Assembly: GCA_022709385.1 (NCBI GenBank)
Contig: JAKLIX010000003.1
Coordinates: forward strand, 240,676 to 304,675
Direction: 5' to 3'
DNA: 64,000 bases
DNA from: Bacteroidota bacterium
GTDB taxonomy: Bacteria; Bacteroidota; Bacteroidia; Bacteroidales; CAIXZF01
How positions within the stretch are numbered: the first letter of the stretch is position 1; the number at the start of each line of letters is the position of its first letter. The position numbers were made by a program, and so were the translations under genes. The notes below the pieces were generated by a model. That model searched no databases, had not been told where the DNA came from, and saw only the letters and a list, made by a program, of their open reading frames with translations. Below are positions 7,841 through 16,473 of this stretch, piece by piece.

Positions 7841-9835
7841 TTATTCGACGATGGTGACAGTACCCAGTTTATCGAAGGATTCGTGGGTTACCGACTTCAC
7901 ATAATGAACCTGGTAAAGATAGACCCCGGCAGGGAGGAAATCTCCATCGAAGGTTCCATCCCAGCCTGAATCCGCCTGCTTTGTTTCGAATACCATTTTT
8001 CCCCAGCGGTCGAATATCCTGAGGGAATACCCATAGATGGTTGAGAAATCACCCACGGGTTTGAAAAGGTTGTTATAACCTTTTGGCACGATGGCATTTG
8101 GGAAGAAGAGGGTGCTGCATTCCCTGACATTGAGGGTGAACTCCTGGGTATTGGAGCAGAGGATGTCCATGAAAGGAGAGGTGGCGGTCACGTAATACGC
8201 AGTGGTATAACCTGGTTGTACGTTTATGGAGGGTGTAAGGTCCCCTGTACTCCACTGGAACAAGGCGGCACCATCGGCATTGAGAACCATTTCGGAACCG
8301 CGGCAGATGGTATCGAGGGATGCGTAAATCCTGACGGTCATTTCGGGGGATACGAAAACCGTGATGGCGCTGGTATTCTGGCATCCGTGATGGTCTGTCA
8401 CCGTAACGATGTAAGTAGTTTGGACAAGCGGGCTTACCACGATCCGGTCTGACTGGGCCCCGGTATTCCACGCATATTGCTCTCCACCCTGTGCGGTGAT
8501 TTCGATCATATCTCCGTAACATACTGCCGTATCGGCCGGGAGGGCGGTTGAGGGTGGCTGTATGATCATGACGGAAGCCACCGCGGTATTGCTGCATCCG
8601 TGCAGGTCCGTAACCGTCACCGTATACAGGGTGGTATCCGCCGGGTCAACCTGAATAACAGGGCCCGACTGTGCATTGCTCCACAGATAGCTTAATCCGC
8701 CGGAAGCAGATAAGGTGGCAGTTTCTCCAACACAAACAGTATCATTGGTGATGTCAATGGTGGGAAGGGGGTAAACGGTGAGGGTAAACGGAACAGTACC
8801 TGTACACCCGATGTCATCTGTTGCGATCAGGTTATAGTTGGTGGTAGTTTCCGGTGAGAATGTGACCGTATTACCGGTATCACCCGTTGACCAGAGGTAA
8901 GTGAAATTTCCTCCTGCCGAAATGGTGGTGGTTTCTCCCGTACAGAAGGCCATGTTTCCGGACAGCTGTGGTTGTGGAATGTCATGCACCAGTATCATCA
9001 CGGAATCGATGGCCAGGGTATCCGGTATGTTGCCTCCGCCCAGGATATACACATAATAGGTGGTGGTTTGAACGGGGTTGACGACAACTGAACTTACAAC
9101 TGTTTCACCGGTCGACCAGTTGATATCCTGACTGAACTCACGGGTAATTTTCACATTGTCGATGCCCCAGTTATCATCGAAGTGGTTGTTAAAATAACTG
9201 CAATAACCCTGCATCCAGCGGAGTCTGGTGGTTGGAGTCAGCGCCGGGGGCGGCAGCAGAAAGCTGTAATTCGCCCAGTCAGTAAACTGCGTTGGTGTAT
9301 AGGTCAGGGGCGACTGAACCATGGGGTTGGTGGGAAGGAAACTGCCGTCAGGGCAGAAATAGACAATGTCGGTCCAGGTAATTCCCTGATCTGTTGAGTA
9401 TTGAAGCGAAACCCCTTCGAGCATTTCGTCAGGACCTTCACAGGAAGGGGGGTCGTTTTGAAGTCCGTATTTAAGTGAGAAGGACAGCGTCGCGCCTGAG
9501 GTGAGGTCGAGATCTTCCGTTTCCAGGCTTCGTTGAACGGGGCTTTCCTCTCCAAACCAAACACAGACCACTTCAGAAGCGGTGTCACAGGGACCCTGGA
9601 AAACAAAGCCCGGTGTCACATAATGCCAGTCTCCTCCGAGTTGTCCGTTGTTGAAGTTGTTGTTGATCAGCACGCATTCCCCGATAAACGAGAGATCTAC
9701 GCTATCACCAGGGCAAATCTCCACGGTATCCGTGTGTATACCATTGACCAGCATGCTAACCCAGCATTGGGCGCTTAGCTGGAAAGACAGTGCCACCAAC
9801 AGCCCGGCAAATCCGTATTTAAACCATTGCTTCAA
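7841..9835 (-). CDS. Surface protein with jelly-roll and Ig/PKD-like repeats, type B T9SS CTD
   Basis: This 664-aa protein has a signal peptide ending at about residue 22 (LSFQLSAQ). Residues about 55-230 look like a reelin/MAM-type jelly roll ('LEGVSLQYSTDQGITWTD', 'NNHFDDNWGIDNVKI'). Several Ig/PKD-like repeats of about 80 aa follow, each with the Cys-(x)-Gly-Glu...'YLWSTG' pattern. The last ~85 residues are a gliding-motility-associated (type B) T9SS domain: 'LFFPNAIVPKGYNNLFKP', 'LRIFDRWGKMVFET', 'GWDGTFDGDFLPAGVYLYQV'. It is predicted to be cell-surface or secreted, and adhesion is plausible but not shown. It lies 59 bases upstream of the C25 peptidase gene on the same strand and may lead that operon. 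Confidence 0.85.
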   Translation of the reverse strand: MKQWFKYGFAGLLVALSFQLSAQCWVSMLVNGIHTDTVEICPGDSVDLSFIGECVLINNNFNNGQLGGDWHYVTPGFVFQGPCDTASEVVCVWFGEESPVQRSLETEDLDLTSGATLSFSLKYGLQNDPPSCEGPDEMLEGVSLQYSTDQGITWTDIVYFCPDGSFLPTNPMVQSPLTYTPTQFTDWANYSFLLPPPALTPTTRLRWMQGYCSYFNNHFDDNWGIDNVKITREFSQDINWSTGETVVSSVVVNPVQTTTYYVYILGGGNIPDTLAIDSVMILVHDIPQPQLSGNMAFCTGETTTISAGGNFTYLWSTGDTGNTVTFSPETTTNYNLIATDDIGCTGTVPFTLTVYPLPTIDITNDTVCVGETATLSASGGLSYLWSNAQSGPVIQVDPADTTLYTVTVTDLHGCSNTAVASVMIIQPPSTALPADTAVCYGDMIEITAQGGEQYAWNTGAQSDRIVVSPLVQTTYIVTVTDHHGCQNTSAITVFVSPEMTVRIYASLDTICRGSEMVLNADGAALFQWSTGDLTPSINVQPGYTTAYYVTATSPFMDILCSNTQEFTLNVRECSTLFFPNAIVPKGYNNLFKPVGDFSTIYGYSLRIFDRWGKMVFETKQADSGWDGTFDGDFLPAGVYLYQVHYVKSVTHESFDKLGTVTIVE

Positions 9836-10274
9836 ACCAATGTCTTTATTTTACTCTATCAGCAGTTAAACGGTTTTTCTTTCGCTTTGTTTCCAATATT
9901 GTCAGAAAAGCGGTTTCAAATTTACCTTAATAACACCGGGATTTCATCAGGGTGTTCAATCATTTTTCAACAGGGCCTTCTTTCACCAGGAATGCGGGGA
10001 GGTAAATACATTTAGTTGATTATTAATAAAATAACTAGTAGTATGCTGATCTGATTACCAGAATTGTTAGTAAACTTGTTGATAAGCTGTTCACAAGTTG
10101 GCCTTGTCTGTTAATAAACTAGTAATGTTTTGTTAATCAAATAATTAATATTTTACACCGGCAAAAGCTGCCTTCACCATTGCCTCAGAGAAGGGTCATG
10201 GTATCTAAGTCTCTGAAGCATTGGTTAAAAGGCCTGCTGCCTATCTTCATTATTTTATTAATCAGCTGTTTACA
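9836..10274. other. AT-rich intergenic region, no gene seen
   Basis: This 439-bp region lies between the start of the type-B CTD gene and the stop of the first propeller gene. It should hold the promoter of the gene starting at 9835. It is strongly AT-rich from about 10010 to 10165, with ACTAGTA occurring twice and several GTTAAT/ATTAAT words. One 8-of-9 match to a DnaA box (TTATCAACA, minus strand, 10077-10085) is present but isolated. No convincing ORF or strong hairpin was seen. Confidence 0.6.
9917..9924 (-). promoter_or_regulatory. Possible -7 box (TAAATTTG) for the gene starting at 9835
   Basis: The minus strand reads TAAATTTG, matching the Bacteroidota -7 consensus TAnnTTTG. It would give a 5' leader of about 75 nt. 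No good -33 TTTG lies at the expected 19-bp distance, so the assignment is weak. Confidence 0.3.
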
Positions 10275-12140
10275 TCATTCAACAATCATAGGTTTTGTAA
10301 TCACATGATTGCCGATGGTGATCCTGTAAAAATACAGGCCTGACTGCAAATCAGAAACACGGATTTTCAACTGATGGTTGCCTGCGGCATAAAATCCATT
10401 TTGTTCGGGCAGGAGGGATTGTCCGGGAAGGTTTAACACAGAGACCTTGATATTGGAAGCCTTTGGAAGGGAGAGGTTGATAAAGGTGTTATCTTTACAT
10501 GGATTCGGATAGTTCTGCGAAACGATGGCAGGGAGGTCTGTGTTTTCAGGGACGCTCAGTCCGCTCAGGTCCGTTTTAGGCAGTGTCAGATAGGAAATGC
10601 TGTTGTCGCCATAGGGGTCGGCATCGCCACGGACTGCCAGTCCGGGTTCTTCATCATACTGGTAAACCATGTGAAGGTTATTGTCGACCCGGGCGGCAAA
10701 AAATGGGAAAACGCATTCATGAAAATTGTGCTGGAGGGATCCTGTGATGTCTTTGGCATCCTGCCAGGTCAGTCCGCCGTCGAGGCTGGTACGGGCCCAG
10801 ATGTGCCTGTAATTCTGGGATCCGTTGGACAGGTTCTCCATGACCGAAGTGTATGCAAGGAAAATTGTACCATGATCGTCCATGCAGGCTGTAGGGAAGG
10901 TAGAAAGTGACAGAAAGTATGTTCCGATACCATCGAATTCCATAATGGTATCATTTCCATTGATATCCTGCACGTAACCAACGATATGGCCCTGGTTCCA
11001 GAGGCTGTCGAAATGCAGTGTGCTAAAAGCCGGCATATCCTCATTCCAGTAAAGCAATCCATCGGTATAGGGCCAGTAGGATGTTTGCTGGTCGGTAGTA
11101 TCACTGTTTCCAACCCGCATGATACCGGAAAACACATGGGCTTTACCGGCGTCATCCAGTAAAATGGCCAAAGAACCGTCACTTACATAAGGTGTATCGA
11201 GTACCAGGGTGTGTTCCTCCTGAAAGAAGGGATAAGGGTGCTGGAAGATCATGGTTTTAGTCCAGTTCTGGCCATTGTCGGTGGATTTCATCAGGAAAAG
11301 GTCAGTCCAGTTATCACCGACCACGAAGGCGATGGTATTGCCTTTGGGCTCGGCCCAGGCATAGCAGTCACCGCCAAAACCGACATAGGCAGCAGACGAC
11401 ATGCCGGGAAGAATCTGGTTGGCAATATCCCAGGTGTTGCCTCCGTCTTGCGAACGGCTGTAAAGCAAGGCACCATCCATGCCCTGGAAAAGACTTCCCC
11501 CGCTGACTACGGGCCTGCTCAGTGCGATCAGGTGGATGCTGTTATTACCGGTTCCGTTGGAAGTGGCACGTGGCCAGGAAAGGCTGACCGTCCCTCCGGA
11601 ATGCGGAATGGCGGTTTCATTCCAGGTTCCGCTCCCTTTGGTGACTCTTTTCATCAGCATCAGTTTACCCGGAGTTGCGAAATCATGTGAGATAACACCT
11701 TCGCCGTTCTGACCAAGTGCAAAAACACTGGGCCAGCCTGTCCTGAGGCTTTCAATTCTGACGCTGGGAACTGTTCCCCAGGCCGTACCGTCGAAATAGT
11801 TATATCCGGTTCCCCTGTCTGCGAAATTCGGATCTGTCATTCCAAAAGTCCAGACAGCGCTCATGCTTCCATCCGGGAAACGGACGAGGCGATTCTGGCA
11901 GGCCTGGTTGGTCTGGAGATCGTAGCGGGTTTCGCCGATCAGGGTTTCCACGCTTGCCAGTGAGGATTTCACCAGCGGGTTGGGTGCCCGGTACAGAAAA
12001 TGCGCTCCGGGAACGGATGCATCGGGGGCCGGCCGGCTTTTGCTGATGTTTTTCAGTGCAGGGACGGCAACCCGGTTTTGCTGGGCTGTCACCAAAAAGG
12101 AGACAGCCAGGATGAGGCTGAGCAGGAATATCTTTTTCAT
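10275..12140 (-). CDS. Asp-box (BNR) beta-propeller surface protein, T9SS type A (paralogue 1 of 3)
   Basis: This 621-aa protein has a signal peptide ending at about residue 19 (VSFLVTAQ). The body is a sialidase-like beta-propeller with three Asp-box motifs: 'YSRSQDGGNTWD', 'KSTDNGQNWTKT' and 'TSLDGGLTWQD'. It also has the paralogue-wide signatures 'ETRYDLQTN', 'DRGTGYNY' and 'EEPGLAVRGDADPYGDNS'. The final ~85 residues are a type A T9SS domain ('SQNYPNPCKDNTFINLSLP' ... 'GLYFYRITIGNHVITKPM'). Asp boxes are structural, and I cannot identify the FRIP motif or the Arg triad and Tyr/Glu pair of true sialidases, so the catalytic role is open. The gene starts 22 bases after the stop of paralogue 2 and is probably co-transcribed with it. 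Confidence 0.8.
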   Translation of the reverse strand: MKKIFLLSLILAVSFLVTAQQNRVAVPALKNISKSRPAPDASVPGAHFLYRAPNPLVKSSLASVETLIGETRYDLQTNQACQNRLVRFPDGSMSAVWTFGMTDPNFADRGTGYNYFDGTAWGTVPSVRIESLRTGWPSVFALGQNGEGVISHDFATPGKLMLMKRVTKGSGTWNETAIPHSGGTVSLSWPRATSNGTGNNSIHLIALSRPVVSGGSLFQGMDGALLYSRSQDGGNTWDIANQILPGMSSAAYVGFGGDCYAWAEPKGNTIAFVVGDNWTDLFLMKSTDNGQNWTKTMIFQHPYPFFQEEHTLVLDTPYVSDGSLAILLDDAGKAHVFSGIMRVGNSDTTDQQTSYWPYTDGLLYWNEDMPAFSTLHFDSLWNQGHIVGYVQDINGNDTIMEFDGIGTYFLSLSTFPTACMDDHGTIFLAYTSVMENLSNGSQNYRHIWARTSLDGGLTWQDAKDITGSLQHNFHECVFPFFAARVDNNLHMVYQYDEEPGLAVRGDADPYGDNSISYLTLPKTDLSGLSVPENTDLPAIVSQNYPNPCKDNTFINLSLPKASNIKVSVLNLPGQSLLPEQNGFYAAGNHQLKIRVSDLQSGLYFYRITIGNHVITKPMIVE

Positions 12141-12162
12141 TTTTTGCTTATTTTAAACAAGT

Positions 12163-14004
12163 TTATTGGACTAAAAGACGTGTGCTTTGTTTTTCTCCCT
12201 CCACGGTAAATGTAAGCAGGTACAGTCCCCTTGAGAGCCGGCTGCAGTCAATGTCAATGCTGTGTTTTCCGGGGGTCTGTGTTCCGTAGGAGTGTTCCTG
12301 TATGATCCTTCCCGTAACATCGGTGAGAGTAGCGGTAAGGCTGGCAGGCCTGTCAAGTTCGACAAGGATTGATGCCGCATGCCTGACCGGATTGGGAATC
12401 GGATTTGAAACAGTGAAACCGGAAGGTGACAGTTCATGCGTTCCAAGTCCATAATCCGATTTTGGCAGGGCGACGTGCAGGATCGTATTGTCCCCGTATG
12501 GATCGCTGTCGCCTCTGACCGACAACCCGGGTTCCTCATCAAGCTGGTATAGAACGTGGACGTTTTGGTCGGTTCGTGGAGAAACCGAGGGGAAGACACA
12601 TTCGTGAAAATTATGGGTCAGGCTGCTGTTAATGTCGATGAAGGGTCCCCAGGTTTCACCATTATCCTCCGACAATCTTGTATATATATGCCTGTAATTC
12701 TGGCTGCCGTTTGATTTCCCCTCGACCACCGAGGTCATGAACAGGAAAATCTTTCCCTCCTCATCAATGGTGGCATTGGGCATGCTGGTCACCGAAAGGT
12801 AATAGGTACCGAGGTCGTCGAATTCCAGGATGGTGTCATTACCGTTGATATCCTGGGTATAGCCGACGATCTGGTTGTTGGCGTCCAGGGTATCATAGCT
12901 GATGTTGGTCATGGTTGGCATGCCTTCTTTCCAGTATGCAAGTCCGTCGGTATAAGGGAAATAGGAAGTTTGCTGATCGGTTAAATCCGTGTTCAGCACG
13001 CGCATCAATCCGAAGAAAACATGCGCTTTTCCCTGATGGTCGAGGAAGATTGCAAGTGAACCGTCGCTGACGGTGGGTGTATCCAGCACAAGGGTGCTTG
13101 GTTCATCGAAAAGGGGATAGGGATGCTGAAAGATCACGGTTTTTGTCCAGTTATTGCCACCGTCAGTTGATTTCATCAGGAAGAGGTCGATCCAGTTATC
13201 GCCCACAACGAAAGCGAGGGTATCTCCCCTGGGGTCTGCAAACGCATAGGCATCGCCTCCAATGCTCAGATAATCGGATGCAGTCATGCCTGGCAGGATT
13301 ACATGTTGCTTATCCCAGCTTGTTCCACCATCCGGCGAGCGGTAATAGAGCAAAGCCTGGTCTTGTCCCTGGTAAGGAACATAGGTACAGGCGATGATAT
13401 GGATGGTGTTATGTGTGGCACCGGTGGTTACGGCTCTTGGCCAGCTGATGTCAACGGCACCCGGAGGGCCGGCCAGGATGGCATGGTCCCAGTTACCGCT
13501 TCCCCGGTTTGTTCTCCAGTCGATGGATAGACCGGCCACATCGGTATGCGAGATCACCATTTCGCCTTCAGGGCCGAAAGGGAAATATGACGGCCATCCG
13601 GTTCTGAGAGGTTCTATTCTCTGGGCTGGGGAAGGTCCCCATACACTTCCGTCATAGTAGTTGTATCCTGTTCCTCTTTCGGTGAAGGAGGCTTCGACGA
13701 GTCCCCGGGTCCAAACTCCGCCCATCGTTCGGTCGGGGTACATATAGATCCTGTTCTGCGTGCTTTGATTTGTCTGCAGATCGTATCGTGTTTCACCGAT
13801 GTTGTTTTCAACGGGCGCAAGCGGAACGATCTGTCCTGAGCCGGGTTTGCCGAGCAACATATTGGTCTGGTTTTTTACGGCGGCACGCACCGGTTTTTTT
13901 GCAACGAGATGTTGCTTACTGGTTTTAAACCTGGCAGTTCCCTGTTGGGAGTAAACCACATAGGTGCACGCCATTAATCCTGTGATCAGTAGAAGTTTCT
14001 TCAT
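12163..14004 (-). CDS. Asp-box (BNR) beta-propeller surface protein, T9SS type A (paralogue 2 of 3)
   Basis: This 613-aa protein has a signal peptide (MKKLLLITGLMACTYVVYSQ). The propeller has Asp boxes 'YRSPDGGTSWDK', 'KSTDGGNNWTKT' and 'LSEDNGETWGP', and it is collinear with its two neighbours throughout, including 'GETRYDLQTNQSTQNRIYM' and 'EEPGLSVRGDSDPYGDN'. The C-terminal domain ('VSNPIPNPVRHAASILVEL' ... 'GLYLLTFTVEGEKQSTRL') is the most diverged of the three and ends in LLVQ rather than the common MIIE/MIVE. It is predicted to be exported through T9SS. A promoter with TAACTTTG and TTG spaced 19 bp lies just upstream (14030-14059). The substrate is unknown. Confidence 0.8.
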   Translation of the reverse strand: MKKLLLITGLMACTYVVYSQQGTARFKTSKQHLVAKKPVRAAVKNQTNMLLGKPGSGQIVPLAPVENNIGETRYDLQTNQSTQNRIYMYPDRTMGGVWTRGLVEASFTERGTGYNYYDGSVWGPSPAQRIEPLRTGWPSYFPFGPEGEMVISHTDVAGLSIDWRTNRGSGNWDHAILAGPPGAVDISWPRAVTTGATHNTIHIIACTYVPYQGQDQALLYYRSPDGGTSWDKQHVILPGMTASDYLSIGGDAYAFADPRGDTLAFVVGDNWIDLFLMKSTDGGNNWTKTVIFQHPYPLFDEPSTLVLDTPTVSDGSLAIFLDHQGKAHVFFGLMRVLNTDLTDQQTSYFPYTDGLAYWKEGMPTMTNISYDTLDANNQIVGYTQDINGNDTILEFDDLGTYYLSVTSMPNATIDEEGKIFLFMTSVVEGKSNGSQNYRHIYTRLSEDNGETWGPFIDINSSLTHNFHECVFPSVSPRTDQNVHVLYQLDEEPGLSVRGDSDPYGDNTILHVALPKSDYGLGTHELSPSGFTVSNPIPNPVRHAASILVELDRPASLTATLTDVTGRIIQEHSYGTQTPGKHSIDIDCSRLSRGLYLLTFTVEGEKQSTRLLVQ

Positions 14005-14029
14005 ACACGTTTTTTTAAAATGTCATGGA

Positions 14030-14059
14030 CAAAGTTAAAAAAAAAGGGTGCCCGTGCAA
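14030..14059 (-). promoter_or_regulatory. Promoter for paralogue 2 (GTTG-N19-TAACTTTG), overlapping a terminator
   Basis: The minus strand has TAACTTTG at 14030-14037 (-7 consensus TAnnTTTG). A TTG at 14057-14059 sits exactly 19 bp upstream, the usual spacing to the -33 element. The predicted transcription start near 14023 gives an ~18-nt leader to the ATG at 14004. The -33 element lies inside the terminator hairpin of the upstream gene. Confidence 0.55.
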
Positions 14060-14075
14060 CGGACACCCTTTTTTA
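14037..14075 (-). terminator. Rho-independent terminator after paralogue 3
   Basis: A stem GGGTG.CCGT / ACGG.CACCC with a three-base loop (14046-14068) is flanked by nine A on the left and six T on the right. On the minus strand the hairpin is followed by a run of T, so it terminates the transcript of the gene ending at 14091. It would also work on the plus strand. Confidence 0.85.
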
Positions 14076-14090
14076 GGTTAAGCGGGATGC

Positions 14091-15950
14091 TTATTCGATG
14101 ATCATTTTTTTGGTAATCGTCTGGTTTCCTGCTTTTACTGTATAAAAGTAAATACCGGCCTCGAAATTGCTCCGGTCGAATGAGAAGGTATGATAACCGG
14201 CATTGACGGTTTCGGCAGGTACTTCATACACTTTCTGACCGATGAAGTTGGTGATTTCCATGCTGAGTTTGCTGGCATTCCTGAGGCTGACCACGATCTG
14301 GGTATTGGTAGTAAAAGGATTCGGATAATTCTGGTTGACGAACACCAGGTTGTTGAACTCATCCAGACCCACATTGGTTCTGTTCATTTTCAGGTAGACC
14401 ATGGCATTATCCTGATAAGGATCCGAGTCTCCCCTGACGGCAAGGCCGGGTTCGTCGTCCTGCTGGTAGAGCAGGTGCAGGTAGTCATCGGCGGTATAGG
14501 AGAGGCTTGGGAAGACACATTCGTGGAAGTTGTGGGTCAGTCCTCCGGTAACATCCTGGAAATCTGTCCAGGTTACTCCCACGTCTGTGGATTTTCTGTA
14601 CCAGATATGCCTGTAATTCTGGGAACCATTGTCTTTGTTGTCCATCACCGAGGTGAAGAACAAGTGGATCAGGTTGTCTTCGTCGATGGTTACTGTGGGC
14701 ATACTTGTTACGGAGAGATAATAGGTGGCAAGGTCTACGAAATCGAAGATGGTATCGTTTCCGTTCACATCCTGCACCCAACCCACCAGATGTCCCTGGT
14801 TGTAGAGCGTATCACTGTTGAGGTTGATATACATGGGCATGCCTTCTTTCCAATAGGCAATACCGTCAGAGTATGGGAAGTATGAAGTCTGTTCATCGGT
14901 CAGATCGTCATTCAGCACGCGCATCAAGCTGAAGAACACGTGCACATTGCCGCTGTTGTCGATGGCACAGGCGGTGGTACCGTCGCAAACCCAGGGAGTA
15001 TCGAGTACCAGGGTGGTATTTTCTTTAAATTTCGGGTAGGGGTGCTGGAAGATGACGGTTTTGTTCCAGGTTTGGCCATTGTCGGTGGATTTCATCAGGA
15101 AAACATCTTCCCAGTCGTTTCCGTAAACGAAGGCAAGGGTATTGCCTTTGGGTTGTGCCCATGAATAGCAGTCACCGCCGAAGCCGACATAATAATTGGT
15201 ATCGGTCATGGGGAACTGGTAGTTGAGGATATCCCAGGTGGCACCGCCGTCAGAGGAGCGGCTGTACATCAGGGAACCATCCTGACCATTGTATAAAGTT
15301 CCGCTGTTGGCGACCGGAGTGGTGATAGAGGCAACATGGATGTACTGGTTGGTTGCTCCGCCGGCCACAGCGCGCGGCCAGAGAAGTCCGGATGACCCGG
15401 TCGGACCGGCCATGGTGCTCATACTCCAGGTTCCGGTTCCTTTTACGGGCCTTGAGGCAATTTTCAGACCGGCGTTGGTACCGGTATGCGTAACGATCAT
15501 TTCGCCGGAGGCACCAGAAGGCATATAGGAAGGCCAGCCGACTCTTGCATCTTCAACTCTGGCAGTCGGGTATGCATCCCAGTTTGAACCATTGTAATAA
15601 TTGTATCCGGTACCTCTTTCAGGGAAAGTATTCACATCATCCATTCCCCATGTCCAGACTGCTCCTATGGTTCTGTCTTCATGAAGATAGATACGGTTCT
15701 GCATAGAAGAATTGGATTGCAGATCGTAACGGGTGATACCCACCTGTTCCTCATTGATGGCAAGGCTTGATTTCACATACTTGTTGGCTGTTGACCTGAG
15801 CATGTTTACAGGCTCATCGATGGCCCTGGGCATGGGCTTTTTCACACTGACATCCATTTTGGGATGAAAGACCACGGGTTTGCTTTTTGGTTGTGCGACT
15901 GCCCCCAGGCTGATGCCGATGATAAGTCCAAATAGTAACAATTTTTTCAT
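14091..15950 (-). CDS. Asp-box (BNR) beta-propeller surface protein, T9SS type A (paralogue 3 of 3)
   Basis: This 619-aa protein has a signal peptide (MKKLLLFGLIIGISLGAVAQ). Three Asp boxes are visible: 'YSRSSDGGATWDI', 'KSTDNGQTWNKT' and 'RKSTDVGVTWTD'. The propeller is collinear with the two downstream paralogues ('ERGTGYNYYNGSNWDAYPT', 'EEQTSYFPYSDGIAYWKEG', 'DEPGLAVRGDSDPYQDN'). The type A T9SS tail ('VNQNYPNPFTTNTQIVVSL' ... 'GIYFYTVKAGNQTITKKMIIE') is canonical, so this is probably the least altered member of the family. It is the first gene of the triplet in the reading direction and has its own terminator, separating it from the other two. A catalytic function cannot be assigned. Confidence 0.8.
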   Translation of the reverse strand: MKKLLLFGLIIGISLGAVAQPKSKPVVFHPKMDVSVKKPMPRAIDEPVNMLRSTANKYVKSSLAINEEQVGITRYDLQSNSSMQNRIYLHEDRTIGAVWTWGMDDVNTFPERGTGYNYYNGSNWDAYPTARVEDARVGWPSYMPSGASGEMIVTHTGTNAGLKIASRPVKGTGTWSMSTMAGPTGSSGLLWPRAVAGGATNQYIHVASITTPVANSGTLYNGQDGSLMYSRSSDGGATWDILNYQFPMTDTNYYVGFGGDCYSWAQPKGNTLAFVYGNDWEDVFLMKSTDNGQTWNKTVIFQHPYPKFKENTTLVLDTPWVCDGTTACAIDNSGNVHVFFSLMRVLNDDLTDEQTSYFPYSDGIAYWKEGMPMYINLNSDTLYNQGHLVGWVQDVNGNDTIFDFVDLATYYLSVTSMPTVTIDEDNLIHLFFTSVMDNKDNGSQNYRHIWYRKSTDVGVTWTDFQDVTGGLTHNFHECVFPSLSYTADDYLHLLYQQDDEPGLAVRGDSDPYQDNAMVYLKMNRTNVGLDEFNNLVFVNQNYPNPFTTNTQIVVSLRNASKLSMEITNFIGQKVYEVPAETVNAGYHTFSFDRSNFEAGIYFYTVKAGNQTITKKMIIE

Positions 15951-15996
15951 TGATGTTGGGTTTTGATAATAATTTGGTTTGTTTCTTTCGCAAGCA

Positions 15997-16004
15997 CAAA
16001 ATTA
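15997..16004 (-). promoter_or_regulatory. Possible -7 box (TAATTTTG) for the gene starting at 15950
   Basis: The minus strand reads TAATTTTG, matching TAnnTTTG, with an implied leader of about 40 nt. A -33 TTTG is not at the expected distance; the nearest is 31 bp away. Confidence 0.35.
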
Positions 16005-16041
16005 TATAAATTAGAAATACGGTGTTAAAAAATTGCAAATT

Positions 16042-16097
16042 AATTGGGATGTCATCCCGGCATTGATTTAAATCAACGCCGGGATGACATCCCAATT
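16042..16097. repeat. 56-bp near-perfect palindrome with nested GGGATGNCATCCC half-sites
   Basis: The left arm 16042-16061 and right arm 16078-16097 are perfect 20-base reverse complements. The centre (TTGATTTAAATCAA, 16063-16076) is itself palindromic, leaving one A/C mismatch pair in 56 bp. Each arm also contains its own 13-bp palindrome: GGGATGTCATCCC (16046-16058) and GGGATGACATCCC (16081-16093), with centres 35 bp apart. It could be a pair of operators for a dimeric regulator, a cruciform, a transcribed hairpin or a mobile palindromic repeat. Confidence 0.9.
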
Positions 16098-16473
16098 CGC
16101 CTCTTTCGTTCTAAATAGCGTCCAAATAAAGGGCTTTGGACAACTTCACGACCTATCAATTAGTCATATATATTATGGCACACGCGCGAAAAAGATGCCT
16201 GGAACGGAAAAAGGCGTCATTGATTGTAGTACCTTCGTCATTGTGTATCACAGATGAAATTTCCATTAGGACTATCATTCATACAAACCGAAGATAATCA
16301 TATATGGATATTCTCCCGCATGAAGCGGGACAATCATCTGACCATAATGTAATAAATATGAACAGATGAAATCCCTGCCTTACATGAAATATCCATGCAA
16401 ATAATGTTTATATCAACTGTCCATGATCAAATATGAATATTACATTTAACAATAATCTTAGAGGTTTAAACTC

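Larger units (their letters stand above)
15951..16473. other. Divergent intergenic region with palindrome; no gene seen
   Basis: These 523 bp separate the leftward propeller gene from the rightward copper-receptor gene and should contain both promoters. They hold a 56-bp palindrome (16042-16097) and a small TCCCGC/GCGGGA hairpin (16314-16330). No convincing protein-coding frame or RNA gene was seen. No clean TAnnTTTG box was found for the rightward gene, which leaves room for regulation by an activator or a non-consensus promoter. Confidence 0.6.

Noticed and set aside
10010..10165. Replication origin
   Set aside because: AT-rich sequence with only one 8-of-9 DnaA-box match, no cluster of boxes and no dnaA, dnaN or similar gene nearby.
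10275..15950. Calling the propeller proteins sialidases
   Set aside because: Only Asp boxes are present; the arginine triad, FRIP motif and Tyr/Glu nucleophile pair could not be identified.
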